Numbered from the stretch's first letter, positions 31,032-41,409 are shown. The stretch: DNA of 64,000 bases from Prorocentrum cordatum (GCA_963575745.1 CAUYUJ010020615.1:336736-400735), one strand, 5' to 3'. Numbers and translations are program-made. Notes: generated by a model not told the origin, from the letters alone.

Positions 31032-32375
31032 TCAACATAGCGCGCATGTTTGACATACTCCTAAAGCCCAGGATTGCAAGGATATTCTCGCCATGTCCCT
31101 CGGCCACACTGGCCGAGTGTCTAACCTGGCAATAGCGGGTGTCCCCGCGGAGTCGCCTCTGTCCTTGCATGCGATCCTGCAGTGCACCGACTTGCCGCAA
31201 ACGGCGGCTCCATGCCCCACTCCAGACACATGCAGCCTCTTTGTCAGATCCAACTGCTTGATACCATGACCACGGGGGCGTGGAACTCGCTCGGATGTCT
31301 GTGCAGTTGCACACCAATGGGGCCGATGTTGCTGCCGATGTCCAATCAGATACTCAGCGCACCATCCACTGCCATGCGGCGTGATGCCGTGGATTGTGCG
31401 AAGCGAGTGCATGCTTCTGTCAATGGCTCTCCCCATACGCCGCACCCATGCCTTATTGGCAGGCAACCCTGCTGGCGTCGTCCTGGCAGGTGCCCCTGCA
31501 GTAGCTGCTGATTCGGCGACCAGGGGCATTTGCACTTCAGTGGCTGGCATCGCGGCTGTTAGATCCTGCCGAACATAGGAGGATGAAGCAGGTTGCCCAG
31601 CGGATACAGCTGGCTCTGCAGCAACTGAAGTGCCTGTCATCATCGCAGTGATGCGGCCCAACTCTTCACGGAGGTCTCTGAATTCAGTTGCCCCGCGGAA
31701 TATTTCTCCATGTCGGTCCGCTCCAACGCCCCCCCCCCCCCCAAGGGCATAATGAAGTTCAGCTGCGGCGAGGCCTACGCCCCCGCAAATGGCACTTAGC
31801 GCCTCGCTTGGTGCACCTTCCAGCCGTCGATCCACGCGTGCGTGCGCCACGCGGTCTAAGCACTGCGCATGAAATATATGTTCACGCTGAAGCCTTCGCA
31901 CCTTGTCGCGGCATGCGAACTCTTCCAGGCATATGACACATCTAGCAAAACCACCGTCATTTATGGTTGGCGGCGTTGTCGATGGCCTGACACGCGTCTG
32001 TCGCTCAAGCGCGGGTTCTCCCATCTCATGCCGACTCGGTGGGAGTGCAGGTGCCATTTGCGGCGCCACAGGCATTGCTCCCATCGCAACCGCTGTGGAT
32101 AGACTCATAGCAGGTTGCCCCGCAGCCGAAGGAGCAGCGGGTGCCCCGCACGATTCGCCACGCGGCGTAGCCGTCGCTCCTGATTGCGGCGTTGGCGAGC
32201 CAGTTGCGTTGAGTGGTTGGCCTGCTGCGCCTCGTGGATGGCCAGGATCTCGGGGCGCAACTCCCCCGTCGGCGTGGGTGCCACTAACTCTGGGCCGTGA
32301 TGTTTGACCTCCTGATCCATGGGAGCTGCCAAGTACCCGCAATGGGGCACCTGGCCTGGGATGCCCGATTCGCAT
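31032..32375 (-). CDS. Element-encoded protein with a degenerate RING-H2 finger
   Basis: A 447-codon frame. Residues 146-197 read CVICLEEF, then a basic stretch, EHIFHAQC, and finally SAIC. In a RING-H2 domain eight ligands are expected. Here Cys146, Cys149, His166, His169, Cys172 and Cys197 are present, but the third position is Arg164 and the seventh is Ser194. RING domains bind two zincs and usually recruit E2 ubiquitin-conjugating enzymes; with two ligands lost this copy is probably inactive. AGQPA/AGAPA words at several places come from the 14-nt hairpin motif. A competing frame at 32105-32536 (TQLARQRRNQERRLRR) looks genuine upstream, so a frameshift near 32.15 kb is likely. It lies between gag and integrase. 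Confidence 0.6.
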   Translation of the reverse strand: MRIGHPRPGAPLRVLGSSHGSGGQTSRPRVSGTHADGGVAPRDPGHPRGAAGQPLNATGSPTPQSGATATPRGESCGAPAAPSAAGQPAMSLSTAVAMGAMPVAPQMAPALPPSRHEMGEPALERQTRVRPSTTPPTINDGGFARCVICLEEFACRDKVRRLQREHIFHAQCLDRVAHARVDRRLEGAPSEALSAICGGVGLAAAELHYALGGGGGVGADRHGEIFRGATEFRDLREELGRITAMMTGTSVAAEPAVSAGQPASSSYVRQDLTAAMPATEVQMPLVAESAATAGAPARTTPAGLPANKAWVRRMGRAIDRSMHSLRTIHGITPHGSGWCAEYLIGHRQQHRPHWCATAQTSERVPRPRGHGIKQLDLTKRLHVSGVGHGAAVCGKSVHCRIACKDRGDSAGTPAIARLDTRPVWPRDMARISLQSWALGVCQTCALC

Positions 32376-32745
32376 CCGGCTCCGCGCGTCAACTGGGACC
32401 GATAAACATCATCAGCCGTTGCCCGAACGCACGGGCTCTCGGGCTGAATGCCGACCCGAAGAACGCCAATCTCCTGAATGTAACAGTCGGAAAAACAGAA
32501 GCGCATCCATAGGCGGTGCAACATGTCTTTCAGCAACCGTTGGGTCGTACGTCGGGTGACTGAAGAATGCTGGCATGCATCCGTCTGTGAGGATGCTCAG
32601 GTGATGGATTCACGTCTGAAATGCATTCCCAAGGGGGGGTCCAGCTTGCGCTCGGGAGGTCAATGCCGCCCCGCCTCAGATTCTTCAAAACCTCGCGCGT
32701 CTGCCTGTGCATCCACTGCTGCTGCCCCAAGAGGCTCTCGGCCAT

Positions 32746-34090
32746 CTAGGCAGACCCCTGGTCTGCAATAACAGGTTGCCCCGCAGAAGCACGTGGAGAT
32801 GCACGTGGCGGTGTAGTTTGCAAGGCTTGGTAAAGCTGAAGATCCACCCTGATACTCTGGAGTCTGGCCTGCAGACTGTTTGTGCTCCCAGCGCTCTGCG
32901 GAGCGCCGAATGGGGTCGCGGCCCTGCTCGTAAGTGCGAGTGCGGCAGGTGGCCCCGCAGGTGCCGGCAACTGCTCTGCCTGGTTGCGCCGCGGGTCGCT
33001 CGCAGACAGTCCGCCGTTAGGCGCGACTCCGCTGGATGTCATGCTAGACAGGTCAGCACTCTTAGCTTGGGCCCGTGACCCATTCGAGCCTCCCGCAGGT
33101 GCCCCCGCTTGACGCGCCTCTTGCATCGTGAACGCAGAGGCGCGTTCCACCTCCGACACAGGTGTCGAGACAGGGGCCTTGAGGTTGCAAGGAGTCCTAG
33201 GCGCAATCCATCCTTTCAATGTTGAAGCATCGTGTGGGTACTCATAGTACTCCTTTGGTACGCAAGTCGATTCATGCAGGTTGCCCCGCTGGTTGTCTAC
33301 AATATAAAATTCGTTGACCCGCGCCTGTCCAAGTCGATCGTATTTGCATTGAACACTGTTAGGCTTGATGCCAAGCAGTTGACCCATATGGCTTGGCGGA
33401 ATCCTGCCACGGATACGCGACGTCATGATAACGTCGTCGGCAGACCGCCAAACAGAGATGTCGTCGCGAAGTAGATTCTTGAGGCTCACCATCGGACTCC
33501 ATCCGCAAGCCTGATTGGATCCGCCCATCTCTAGGTAAGTATGGGCATCCGTGAATCAACTGCCTGTCTCTCCCTCTGGCATTGTCCTCACTGCGGCAAG
33601 ACAGACCAACGTGTGGTATGTTCGGGACGTTTACCCATTGCGCGCCGTGGATGAAGTAGCTTGGCGCTCCCGGTTCGTTCGGGTCGGTTACCCGTGAGCA
33701 CAGATATTCTGGGCGTCTGATGCCTGGGTTGCTGCGTCCGCTGCTGGGGCGCAAGAAATAAGTCGGGCGGGCTTCCCCGCAAAATTTAAGCATCTTCACC
33801 TGAAATCTGTTCTTCTGGATGCTGGAGTCGTCGATCATTCCGCTGAGGTTGAGCACGGCCAATGCCTGATAAGCCCAGTGCCGGCCTCGGAGGCATCTCT
33901 TGATGGCGCCCGGGTGATGGCCGCGCCAGTGCTCGCGTCCTGGCGGCCAATGTTCCAGCTGATCTCCGAGGCCCACCCTCCTGCCGTCGAGCTCGTCGTA
34001 CGAGGTGACGCAACTGATGAACCGATCGGAGAGCCTATCGTGGTGCAACGCTCGTGCCGCGTGGCTCCGGTGAGCCACTCCGATCAACAA
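32746..34090 (-). pseudogene. Accessory ORFs of the copia element, frameshifted
   Basis: Two overlapping frames. The upstream one (34090-33359) holds FISCVTSYDELDGRRVGLGD and NRFQVKMLKFCGEARPTYFL. The downstream one (33528-32746) holds SLKNLLRDDISVWRSADDVI, IRGRIPPSHMGQLLGIKPNS and KYDRLGQARVNEFYIVDNQRG, then an Ala/Pro/Ser-rich tail. The last block has the look of a small folded domain (hydrophobic beta pattern around VNEFYIVD). Hairpin motifs occur at 32771, 32945, 33095, 33276 and 33767. I do not recognise a family. They are probably pieces of one long polyprotein. Confidence 0.4.
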
Positions 34091-34264
34091 CGCTTGTCGC
34101 GTTCGCTCGGGGGCCTCGTGCGGGAATGCTCATCATGCAATATCTGAACTACGCAGTCCTCCTCGGGCTCGAAGCTAAGGGCAGGTTCCCTCCGCAAAAC
34201 ACTGCGGACACGCTGGCGATCGAGAGTATCTGACGGCGCGTTCCACATTGCGTTGTGCCACCCT

Positions 34265-35303
34265 TCAGCGACCAGAGCCGTCGGGGGCCTGGGGCCTGTA
34301 GGCGGGGTTGACCAGCATCTGGTTAATGGTTCCCAGGGTCCCCCAGAATCGCCTGCCTCCTTCTGTCACTTCAAGGGTAGTAGCAGGTTGCCACACAGGA
34401 GCAGCCGCTGGTTCAGCAGGTGCCCTTGCAGGAGTAGCGGCTAGTTCAGCGGCCGCCCGCCGTGGCGCCGCAGCCGCGGCGGGCGCCGCAGATGAGCTAG
34501 CACTCTCAGGTGCCTCCCCTTTTTCGCGGATGTCGCGGCACTGGCGCCCGGTGATCTTTGGAGCAGCTCTGGGTGCTCTCGACGTGGTCTGCAGCACTCG
34601 CTGCAAGGAGGCCCCCCTGGTTGCGCCGTCCAGCGATGGATCCTGCCAGGAGTTGGGCCGCTCAGTATGCAGGGCCCTTCGGCGTAGGTGCGCTGCTGCC
34701 TTGGAACGCCGATGCTGCCGCGGCCACTGCCGGCCCCCTGGGACGCCGTCTGCCGGCGGGTTTCCCCGCAGACTTTTGTGTCTTGTTGTTTCCAGGGTCG
34801 GCTTCCGCCGAACCGTTCCTTTTCTTGTGTCTAGATGATGGGAGAATTGGTAACCTTAGCGCACTTGGTGATGGGGATGATGCGACGTCATTCTCAATCG
34901 CTTCTTTGGAGGATTCGGGAACCTGGGCGATTCATCAGCGGGCGCCCCCCGCGTTTGACGATGCCGCAGGTTCCCCCGCATCTCTTGATGGGGATCTCTC
35001 CGGAGTAGGACTCCTTTTTGATATGTAAAGTGGCGCGTTCATGATCTCGGCCCTGTTCCTGGCGGCCAACTGATAATGTACATTGTCCAACTTGCGCGCT
35101 ACCTTGGCGCCTAGCGATCGAATTTCTCCGGCATGATACGACGCCCGAGTACCAGGCGCTAAGTCCATGTCCTCCGTCACTGGTTGAGTGATGTCCAACT
35201 CCGCATCTGCTATCCCGCTGCTATAGGGATATCCTGAATCACGAGCAGCAGCATTAGGGTCAAATGCATCAGCATGGACAGGGCATCGGCCATCGGAGGA
35301 CAA
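34265..35303 (-). pseudogene. Accessory region: low-complexity and short coding-like pieces
   Basis: On the sense strand, 35303-34935 includes GTRASYHAGEIRSLGAKVAR and VHYQLAARNRAEIMNAPLYI. The frame at 34606-34265 is an Ala/Pro-rich stretch ending RRFWGTLGTINQMLVNPAYR. Both look like remnants of the element polyprotein, broken by stops and frame changes. Hairpin motifs at 34416, 34756, 34938 and 34966 fall inside. Confidence 0.35.
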
Positions 35304-36162
35304 GCACCCCGATGAAAAGAAGAAGCGGGTTGCCCCGCGGGTGATGCCTCAGCCACCATTTCATGATATCCTCGGTAGTGTCTCTTGAGGCGGCGATTAC
35401 TGTCGAGGTACTTCCACCTTCGCTCGGCGAGTTTCGCCTCGTCTTCGGTGATCGGCTGGTAATCATATTTGGTCAAGCGCCGTTTAGGGAGATGGTTAGT
35501 CGGAACCACCTTGCGAGCCAAACCATGTCCAGAAGACCAGATCCACGGTGTTTTCCCAAAGTTCGGGCTCCTTGACGGACGCCCCATTGGACGCGCGGGT
35601 CTGCGGTCTGCAAAATGCTCACAGTTGCCGACCAGGCACCTGTAGTCCTCTCGGTCCTGAATAATGACCCTTTTAGGTCCCTTCTTGCAGGCGCAGGAAC
35701 CGAATGTGTACCAAAACCTCTGTTGGCACGGACAATCTTGCCATCACCACCGCGCGTAATATTGCGAAGTGAGTGCCAGCCTTCGTCGAGTAATGGAATA
35801 CGTAGGCGAGCCAGCCCATGATCTTCGTAGCTGACGAGACGCTGCACGCCTGGGCCATCGTCCTGAGGCGGGTTTCCCCGCGAGCGTTCCCTTCTGGGCG
35901 GAGCCCTCGGGGCCCTCGCGCCAGGGGGGCGCGGGCGCTGCGCGCCACTAGAGCGAGCGCGCGAGCGCCCGCGCGAACGACTCCGACCATGGCGCTGCGG
36001 GCGGTGACTCTCAGCTCCCCATTCGTCTTCGCCATCATCTCTGCGACGCGCGCGTCTCCGAACTGGGCGGCTCGTGGACCGGTCGCGCATCGCGAACATG
36101 AAACGACGGCCTTCGCCACGCCCAAGTTCATATTGGATGCGTTCGGAAAAGGTCACCAGCAT
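35210..36162 (-). pseudogene. Accessory region with RS-rich segment
   Basis: The frame 36162-35473 begins VTFSERIQYELGRGEGRRFM. It passes through an Arg/Ser-rich stretch (HGRSRSRGRSRARSSGAQR) and then a more ordered one (LARLRIPLLDEGWHSLRN, IVRANRGFGTHSVPAP). The frame 35587-35210 continues with KVVPTNHLPKRRLTKYDYQP and KLAERRWKYLDSNRRLKRHY. The RS-rich part is typical of RNA-binding or nuclear proteins, but its role in an element is unknown. Hairpin motifs occur at 35325, 35868 and 36166. Confidence 0.4.
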
Positions 36163-36269
36163 CTCGCGGGCTTCCCCGCAAAAAGGTCGTCGTCGTATGT
36201 TTCTCCATATGCCGGATTACCGATGACCTGCGGGTGGGGCATCAATTGTAGCTCCTCTCTGCTGCTGGG

Positions 36270-36960
36270 ATTGTGGCATCAGAGTCCGCGGGTGCCCCCG
36301 CCAGCTCGCGGTCCGAACCGGCGGGCGCGTTGGAATCCTCGTCGAACGCAATCTGCGCTGGCTGCCCCGCAATGGGGGTGCCCAGCCAGTCCGCCAAGAT
36401 GATCTCGCGGTGGCCGACGTAGATCTCCTAAGAGAGCTCGCCGGCGCATCTCTCGAGGGACACGCCGGCGCTTAGGTATCTGGCGGCCGCGAAATGGACA
36501 GCGGCAGCGGGGGCGTCTTCGGGCTCGGCTAATAGCGCATCCCAATCGACATACTGAATATCCGAATCGGTTTGAGCCGAATGTATCGACGGACCCCTGC
36601 CCCCCCCTATCGCCTCGGGGGCATTCGCGACGGAAATGTTGTGCAAAGGCAGATATCGCATTCCATGGTTTTACCGTTGGCATCTTTCGGGCGGCCCCGA
36701 CGTGCCTCGCCCCTTCCCGAGGCGCGCCGACGGCCTCCACCTGCCCCCCGGGAACGTTTCTTCTCATTGTGGCCCGCTAAGGGATGCCACGAATGCCAGC
36801 GTACCTCTGTCATGTAGTCGCCGTCGTTTGCCTTTACCCTCGCCCCCCACCGTTACCCTTTGCTCTGAACTCCCGTCGGAGAGGACGTCGTATCTTACGA
36901 ACTGGATTCTTCATAAAGCGTCTCCAGCGGCGTTTCTGCCATCCTAAAGATAACCATTGC
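36270..36960 (-). pseudogene. Gag C-terminal region with remnant zinc knuckle
   Basis: The sense strand carries a very basic stretch (about 36960-36840: KRRWRRFMKNPVRKIRRPLR) and then RWHSWHPLAGHNEKKRS at about 36800-36755. The spacing of His residues resembles a CCHC zinc knuckle (C-x2-C-x4-H-x4-C) in which the cysteines have mutated. A further piece (36661-36428, QYVDWDALLAEPEDAPAAAV) follows. This is the expected place for the nucleic-acid-binding end of Gag. Assignment is by position and spacing only. Confidence 0.4.
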
Positions 36961-38262
36961 GCCTGTTGCTCTTTTGCGAGATGCGTAAGCATGTCGGACT
37001 AATCTAAGGTGCCGATTCCGTCATCTGATGACGTGTCGGCGTCTGTTCCAGAGTCAGAAACGGACCCGGCGAATTGCCCCGCTGAACCTACAATGGTAGC
37101 GGTTTGGGCAGGGACCGCTGTTGTCGACGGTCCCTGACATCGAGCCCAGGAGTCTTGCAGACCCGAAGGCTGGCCACCATGTTGAGCTAATACAGTGGTG
37201 GCTTCTGTTGGTTGTGGATCCTCGTTCTAGACAAAGGTTTCGGCGCGATGGCCATGACGAAATATACCACCGATGTTGCCAAGGGTTCGCTCGGCAATGT
37301 GAGCATAGGACCTCGTGCGTTCTTGTAGAGAGTCACATTGTTGATGAGTCCTTGGGAGTTGGTGGTTGGGTGGTTCTAGTAGACGTTGTGCACGCGACGT
37401 ACCCACTCCCAGAGCCCTGAACAGGATGACTGTCAGGATCTGGAAGTTGGGGACACTGAAACCTGCGGATTCGGCCTCGAAGAGGGCTATCTACAAGCGT
37501 GCGAACGTCCGGTCGATCCGCTCTCCCGCATAGGCGCGTTCAAGTGGCGTTCCTCCTCTAGATTCTCAAACTTAGTGCTTAGGAAGAACGTGATGTAGGC
37601 GACGCCGTCAGCTGGCAATGCTGCGGGACATGCGCACACACTGTCGCATGTTCACGCCAGAGTTGATGATTTCAGCAGGTACTCTCATGCCTATAGTCCT
37701 TGCGAGTCCTCCCAGACCTTGTGCAGCGGCCCGTTGGGAGAGGGTCGTAGCGCCCGTGGTCACGTTGATCCAGGCGTGTACCTCGCAAACGAATTCGCGG
37801 AAAAGCACGTTGCCGGCAAGATCCCAGTGGGGGCCGGTTGCGCGTGCGTCGTCTCCGCCACGCTGCATGTGCCCCACAGCGCATCCGGCCGCGACCCACA
37901 GGAGGCCGAATATGGTAATATCAATCCAGTGCCCCCCTAAGTCGCGGTCGGACGTTTGTGGCTGCGGGTTGTGGCGCGTTGTAATTCGCCTGCGTAAGGG
38001 TGGAGGCGGCACAATGTCGCGTCGAATGTTGTCATGCATTGCGTCTGCAAAAAAAGCTTCCAAGTGGAGTACGAGGGTGGGCTTCAGGAGTGTAGTAGCG
38101 TGGGGAAGCGGGACCCATGTAAGAGGCTTCCGTGAGAACGGAGGTAGCACTGAAAGTGTCCTTGCGGTTGTGCGTAGTTATGTACATTCCTCCGCGCAGA
38201 CCCACTGCACCATGATGTTCCGCCATGCTCAGTACAGTAGTCCACCAGATAATGCTGTGCAT
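36961..38262 (-). pseudogene. Gag-like protein of the copia element, frameshifted
   Basis: An ATG at 38262, 35 nt past the primer-binding site, opens a frame with WWTTVLSMAEHHGAVGLRGG. The frame shifts near an A run at about 38050. It continues as RRDIVPPPP, HWIDITIFGLLWVAAGCAVG, FREFVCEVHAWINVTTGAT and GLARTIGMRVPAEIINSGVN (38150-37608), and then decays. It is clearly related to the better-preserved copy at 58109-59404, which shows the missing middle (MLARFEIACYEAEAAGLC). A distorted hairpin motif at 37069 is shared with the 58-kb copy at the same protein position. Confidence 0.6.
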
Positions 38263-38296
38263 GGTGAGTAGAGCTAGAGCTGACCACCATAGGCCA

Positions 38297-38308
38297 GCTC
38301 CGCTACCA
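38297..38308 (-). other. Primer-binding site of the copia element
   Basis: The sense strand reads TGGTAGCGGAGC, two or three bases inside the 5' LTR edge. It starts with TGG, complementary to the CCA tail of a tRNA, and resembles the initiator-tRNA-Met primer sites (TGGTAGCAGAG/TGGTATCAGAG) common in copia elements. The identical site occurs at 59472-59483 in the related fragment. Confidence 0.6.
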
Positions 38309-38310
38309 AG

Positions 38311-38583
38311 TTTGAAAGAGGGGGCCGGGAGGCCCAACCAGCAGCTTCGCCCAAGGCGAAGCCCATCGTCAGTTCTGCTGTATCAGAGCAGCGATAACCC
38401 CAAAAGTAAGAGATCGCCGCGGGAGCGACGGGCCATGTCAAACGAATACGCTTGTGGTCCCAATGACAAGTAACGTGCCTCGCGATGAGGCGCACTCATA
38501 TGTTGGCGGCCGGCCGCTTGAGAACAAACGGCCGCGGACAAACGCTCGCTATCTCTCGCCTTTGCCCCGGCCTCCTTTAGAGT
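38311..38583 (-). repeat. 5' LTR-like segment of the copia element
   Basis: About 273 bp shared with 22785-23053 and 59486-59739. It lies immediately upstream of the primer-binding site and gag in the sense direction. Its outer edge (CTTTAGAGT) is also the edge of the 59-kb copy, and beyond it both loci run into CCAAGA-type satellite. Confidence 0.65.
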
Positions 38584-38599
38584 GGGCTCCCCCGCGATG

Positions 38600-39190
38600 T
38601 GTCAAAGCGTCCTTTTGGCCCAAAATAGCTCCTAGAGGGCTTTAGATAGCCCAAGATGGCCTCCAACATCGCCCAATATTCCTCAAGATGGCTCAAGATA
38701 GCCTCCGACACGCATCCAAGAGGTCTCAAGACGGCCCCAATGACGGCTTCAAATGCCAACCGAGCCCTCCAAGGACCCCCCCAAGAGGCGAAAATCCTTC
38801 AAAAACCAATGGCAACCAATGTGCTTGGCCTTTTGTTGTTTTCGCCTCCGATGGGTTTTTGAGGCCTCAAGATGGCCCTAAGACGGCCTAAGATGGCCCC
38901 AAGAGGGGCCCAAGAGGCCCCCAAAACGGCCCAACGAGCGCCCAAGAGCGCTCCAAGAGCGGGCCACGAGGGCCCCAAGACAGCATGTTTGAGCCTCCGA
39001 AGGGTCGATGGGAATTCAGACCCCCCTGTTTTGGAACAGTGGGGCCAAAAACGGCCCCAAGAGGCCCCCCAGACCCCCCCAAAAAGACCCAAGAAGGCTC
39101 CAAGACCCAAGAGAGCAACATGAGGGCCCCAAGAAGGCCCAAAAAGGACCCCAAAAGGCCCAAAAATGGCACCAAAATGGCATCACGAGT
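38600..39190 (+). repeat. CCAAGA-type satellite
   Basis: CCCAAGATGGCC, CCAAGAGGCCC and CAAGACGGCC words recur about every 10-12 bp. A linker with CTCCGATGGGTTTTTGAGG at 38848-38866 resembles the linkers of the larger arrays at 59.7-62.5 kb. Reading frames across it are composition-driven. Confidence 0.88.
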
Positions 39191-39979
39191 CTTCGAAGAA
39201 CCCGTCACCACGACATGTCCCAAACGCCCGAGTTTTCGTCCTCCTTGTCATCGTCCGTTCCTTCATTGCTTCTTGCCTGCCGCCTCCCTGCTCCTCTTCA
39301 TCCCCCTCGCGCCGCAATCCTCCTCCTCATCCTCCTTCCCGTCCTGCTTACGTCTTGTTCCTCCTCCTCCTCCTCCTCCTCCTTCTCCTCCTCCTGCTCC
39401 TCCTCCTACTCCTCCTCGTACCCCCAAAATGGCCCCGGGCATCACCAGCACCGGCAGCACCAGCAGTAGCACCAACATGAACACCAGCAGCAGCGGCTCC
39501 AGAGGCACAAGCTACAACGACAGAGCCAGCGATACCATCAGCTACAGCACCACCAACACTCTTCGCTACAAGGGATCTGGCAACTCACGGGTGTTGCACA
39601 TTTCAAAAAACACGCGAGTTGAATAAGATACAATCAGTGCAAGAGCTAAGATCAAGGATATCCATCGAAGTACAACTCTACTCTGCGCAACACTGGCGTC
39701 GAACTGCAGGTATAGCAACCTGCGCCAGACGTGCTTCCCACAGGGAACACCATGGCGCATCTTGCACTGATTTCTGTCCTAAACTTCATTGCGCGAAGCT
39801 ATGTGTGGTCCTTGTTTTCTGGCCCCAGGGTGCGGCCCACCCAATTGGGTCGCTCCCAAAACGGCTTTGCGACGGCGTGCTTCCAGGCGTCCCTGATTAC
39901 CCAACTCACCTGGTAATCGTTTCTGGATGGGCTGGTGGGAATACGCGGCACGTCAAGAATTGCAACAAGAATGTAAAAA
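39191..39979. other. CTC-rich and AGC-rich low complexity, no gene
   Basis: CCTCCTCCTC arrays lie at about 39350-39420. AGCACC/AGCAGC-type words lie at 39440-39545 and are read in the plus frame as Ser/Thr-rich protein. No domain is seen. Confidence 0.5.
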
Positions 39980-40335
39980 AGGTTGATGTTGGATTATTTT
40001 CGAAATTTGTCTCTCTCTCCGTAGCGCCGCGCACGTTCGGTTTCTCAAAATGCAAGAGTTTCACGGAGTGATGGCGGGTGGTTGTCAAAAGGTGGCACTC
40101 GCCTTAGCGCCGCGCATACTCGTTTTAGCCATTTGGTAGAAAGTCGCTGACTGAAAGCAGGTGGTTTTCAAAATACGGTTTCACCTCAATGCCGCGCGCA
40201 CTCGTCTGAAAAGACTAGAAGAGCTTCATGGACTGAGGGCGGGTGGTTGTCACAATGTGCCTCTCGCCGTAGCAATGCGCACAGTCGTCTTAAACATGTA
40301 TAGGTGTTTCACGGCTTCCCATGGCCAGCATGCAC
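39980..40335. repeat. Degenerate 83-bp tandem repeat, four units
   Basis: Same family as 22440-22665. Markers AGCGCCGCGCA, ATGCCGCGCGC and AGCAATGCGCA start at 40023, 40106, 40190 and 40271. Shared flanks are TTTCACGG and GGCGGGTGGTT. Confidence 0.8.
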
Positions 40336-41409
40336 AAGATGGCGTTTTGGAACAACTCTGGGTTGCGAGGGCGCAGCAATTACGATGACTCGCGGTGTTG
40401 AAATTCCAGGACAAATGTTTTGGCAAGATTCGAAATCGTCAACACTCAACAGCCACGTTGATTCGTAGATCGGGTTCCCGAAAACGGTGTTTTGGCACGC
40501 TTCAGGGTCTTCACGCGGTCGTCAGTTAGTTCCCTCAACGGAAATGAACCCTTGCGGGGGTCCATGGGGAGGCAGCTTGGAAGGAGGGTGTATTCCAACA
40601 TCGCTGACGGGTCTTGGGTTTACAGCTGTCTTCCTCTTCCTCCTCCATTCCCTCCTTCTCCTCTTTTCGTCCTTCATGTATTTGGTGCCCTTCCGCATCA
40701 TGGCCGTGTCGCTCAAGAACATGGAACCGGCCTCGGTCGTGCGGCGGCGGCGCGGAGACACCGCCGCGGGGCCCCTGACCCCCCCCCCCCCCTCCGCCGT
40801 AGCGGTCGTGAAAGCTTCACGACTTCTACGGCGTAAAGACTACGACCTGTACGACGGGGGGATCTGATTTCCTGGTCGCCAAGATCTGCGCTGCTGGTCG
40901 TAAGAATTTCACGGCCAAGAAATCTGATCCCCAAAATGGGATGTCCCACGAAACGTGGCAACGGAAACCATCGCCCCGCGGGGCGTGGAGCGAAATGTGC
41001 GGTCATCGCACATCGCAGGCACACGGACCGACGATGGAACATTGTATTACCCAGAACGGTCCACAGCGGCCTCAACAGCACAGTCAACCTGTACCATACG
41101 GATGCGCGGTACGGACGCAAGGGCAGTGGAAGGCCGTGCCGAAGTTTTTCGGGCGGGGTGCGGCCAACGAAAGAGGCCAAGGATGGACCGAACGTGGCAG
41201 CAGCAGGAGAGACAAGCGTTTTACCCTTGAGCCAAAGAGGTCACCGAACATGGTCAACCCGCTCGGATACTGAATGCTAAACCAATCCTCGACAATACAG
41301 GATCCATGCTACACAGGTCGAGATTTCTCCTAGGTTTAGCGGCCTTGTTGCTGCCAGGGTACCCTTTCACATCTGGCAGGTCTAAACCACGGCACCCCTG
41401 CCGTGCTCA
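40336..41409. other. No recognised gene; one long palindrome
   Basis: Frames here are short. A 35-bp imperfect palindrome at 40797-40831 has arms CCGTAGCGGTCGTGAA and TTCACGACTTCTACGG around AGC. A C run of about 14 precedes it. A CTTGAGCCAAAG segment at 41227-41238 resembles part of the spliced leader on the minus strand but is too short to call. Confidence 0.5.

Larger units (their letters stand above)
22785..38583 (-). mobile_element. Large degenerate Ty1/copia-type LTR retrotransposon
   Basis: On the minus strand the order is LTR (38311-38583), primer-binding site, gag, a long accessory region, integrase (about 26.2-26.9 kb), reverse transcriptase (23.9-24.7 kb), RNase H (23.1-23.7 kb), LTR (22785-23053). 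Integrase before reverse transcriptase is the copia order. The two LTR-like segments share most of their length (for example GGCGGCCGGCCGCTTGAGAA and the CCTTTGCCCCGGCCTCCTTTAG end) but are clearly diverged, so the element is old. Every pol domain carries frameshifts or stops. At 15.8 kb it is large for copia; nested insertions or two merged elements are possible. No clear target-site duplication or TG..CA ends were found. Confidence 0.6.

Noticed and set aside
22780-38590. Target-site duplication of the large copia element
   Set aside because: Bases next to the two outer LTR edges (CTGAT on the left, GGGCT on the right) do not match, so no duplication can be claimed.
41227-41238. CTTGAGCCAAAG on the plus strand as a reverse-strand leader relic
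   Set aside because: Eleven matching bases only, with no gene in the expected direction.
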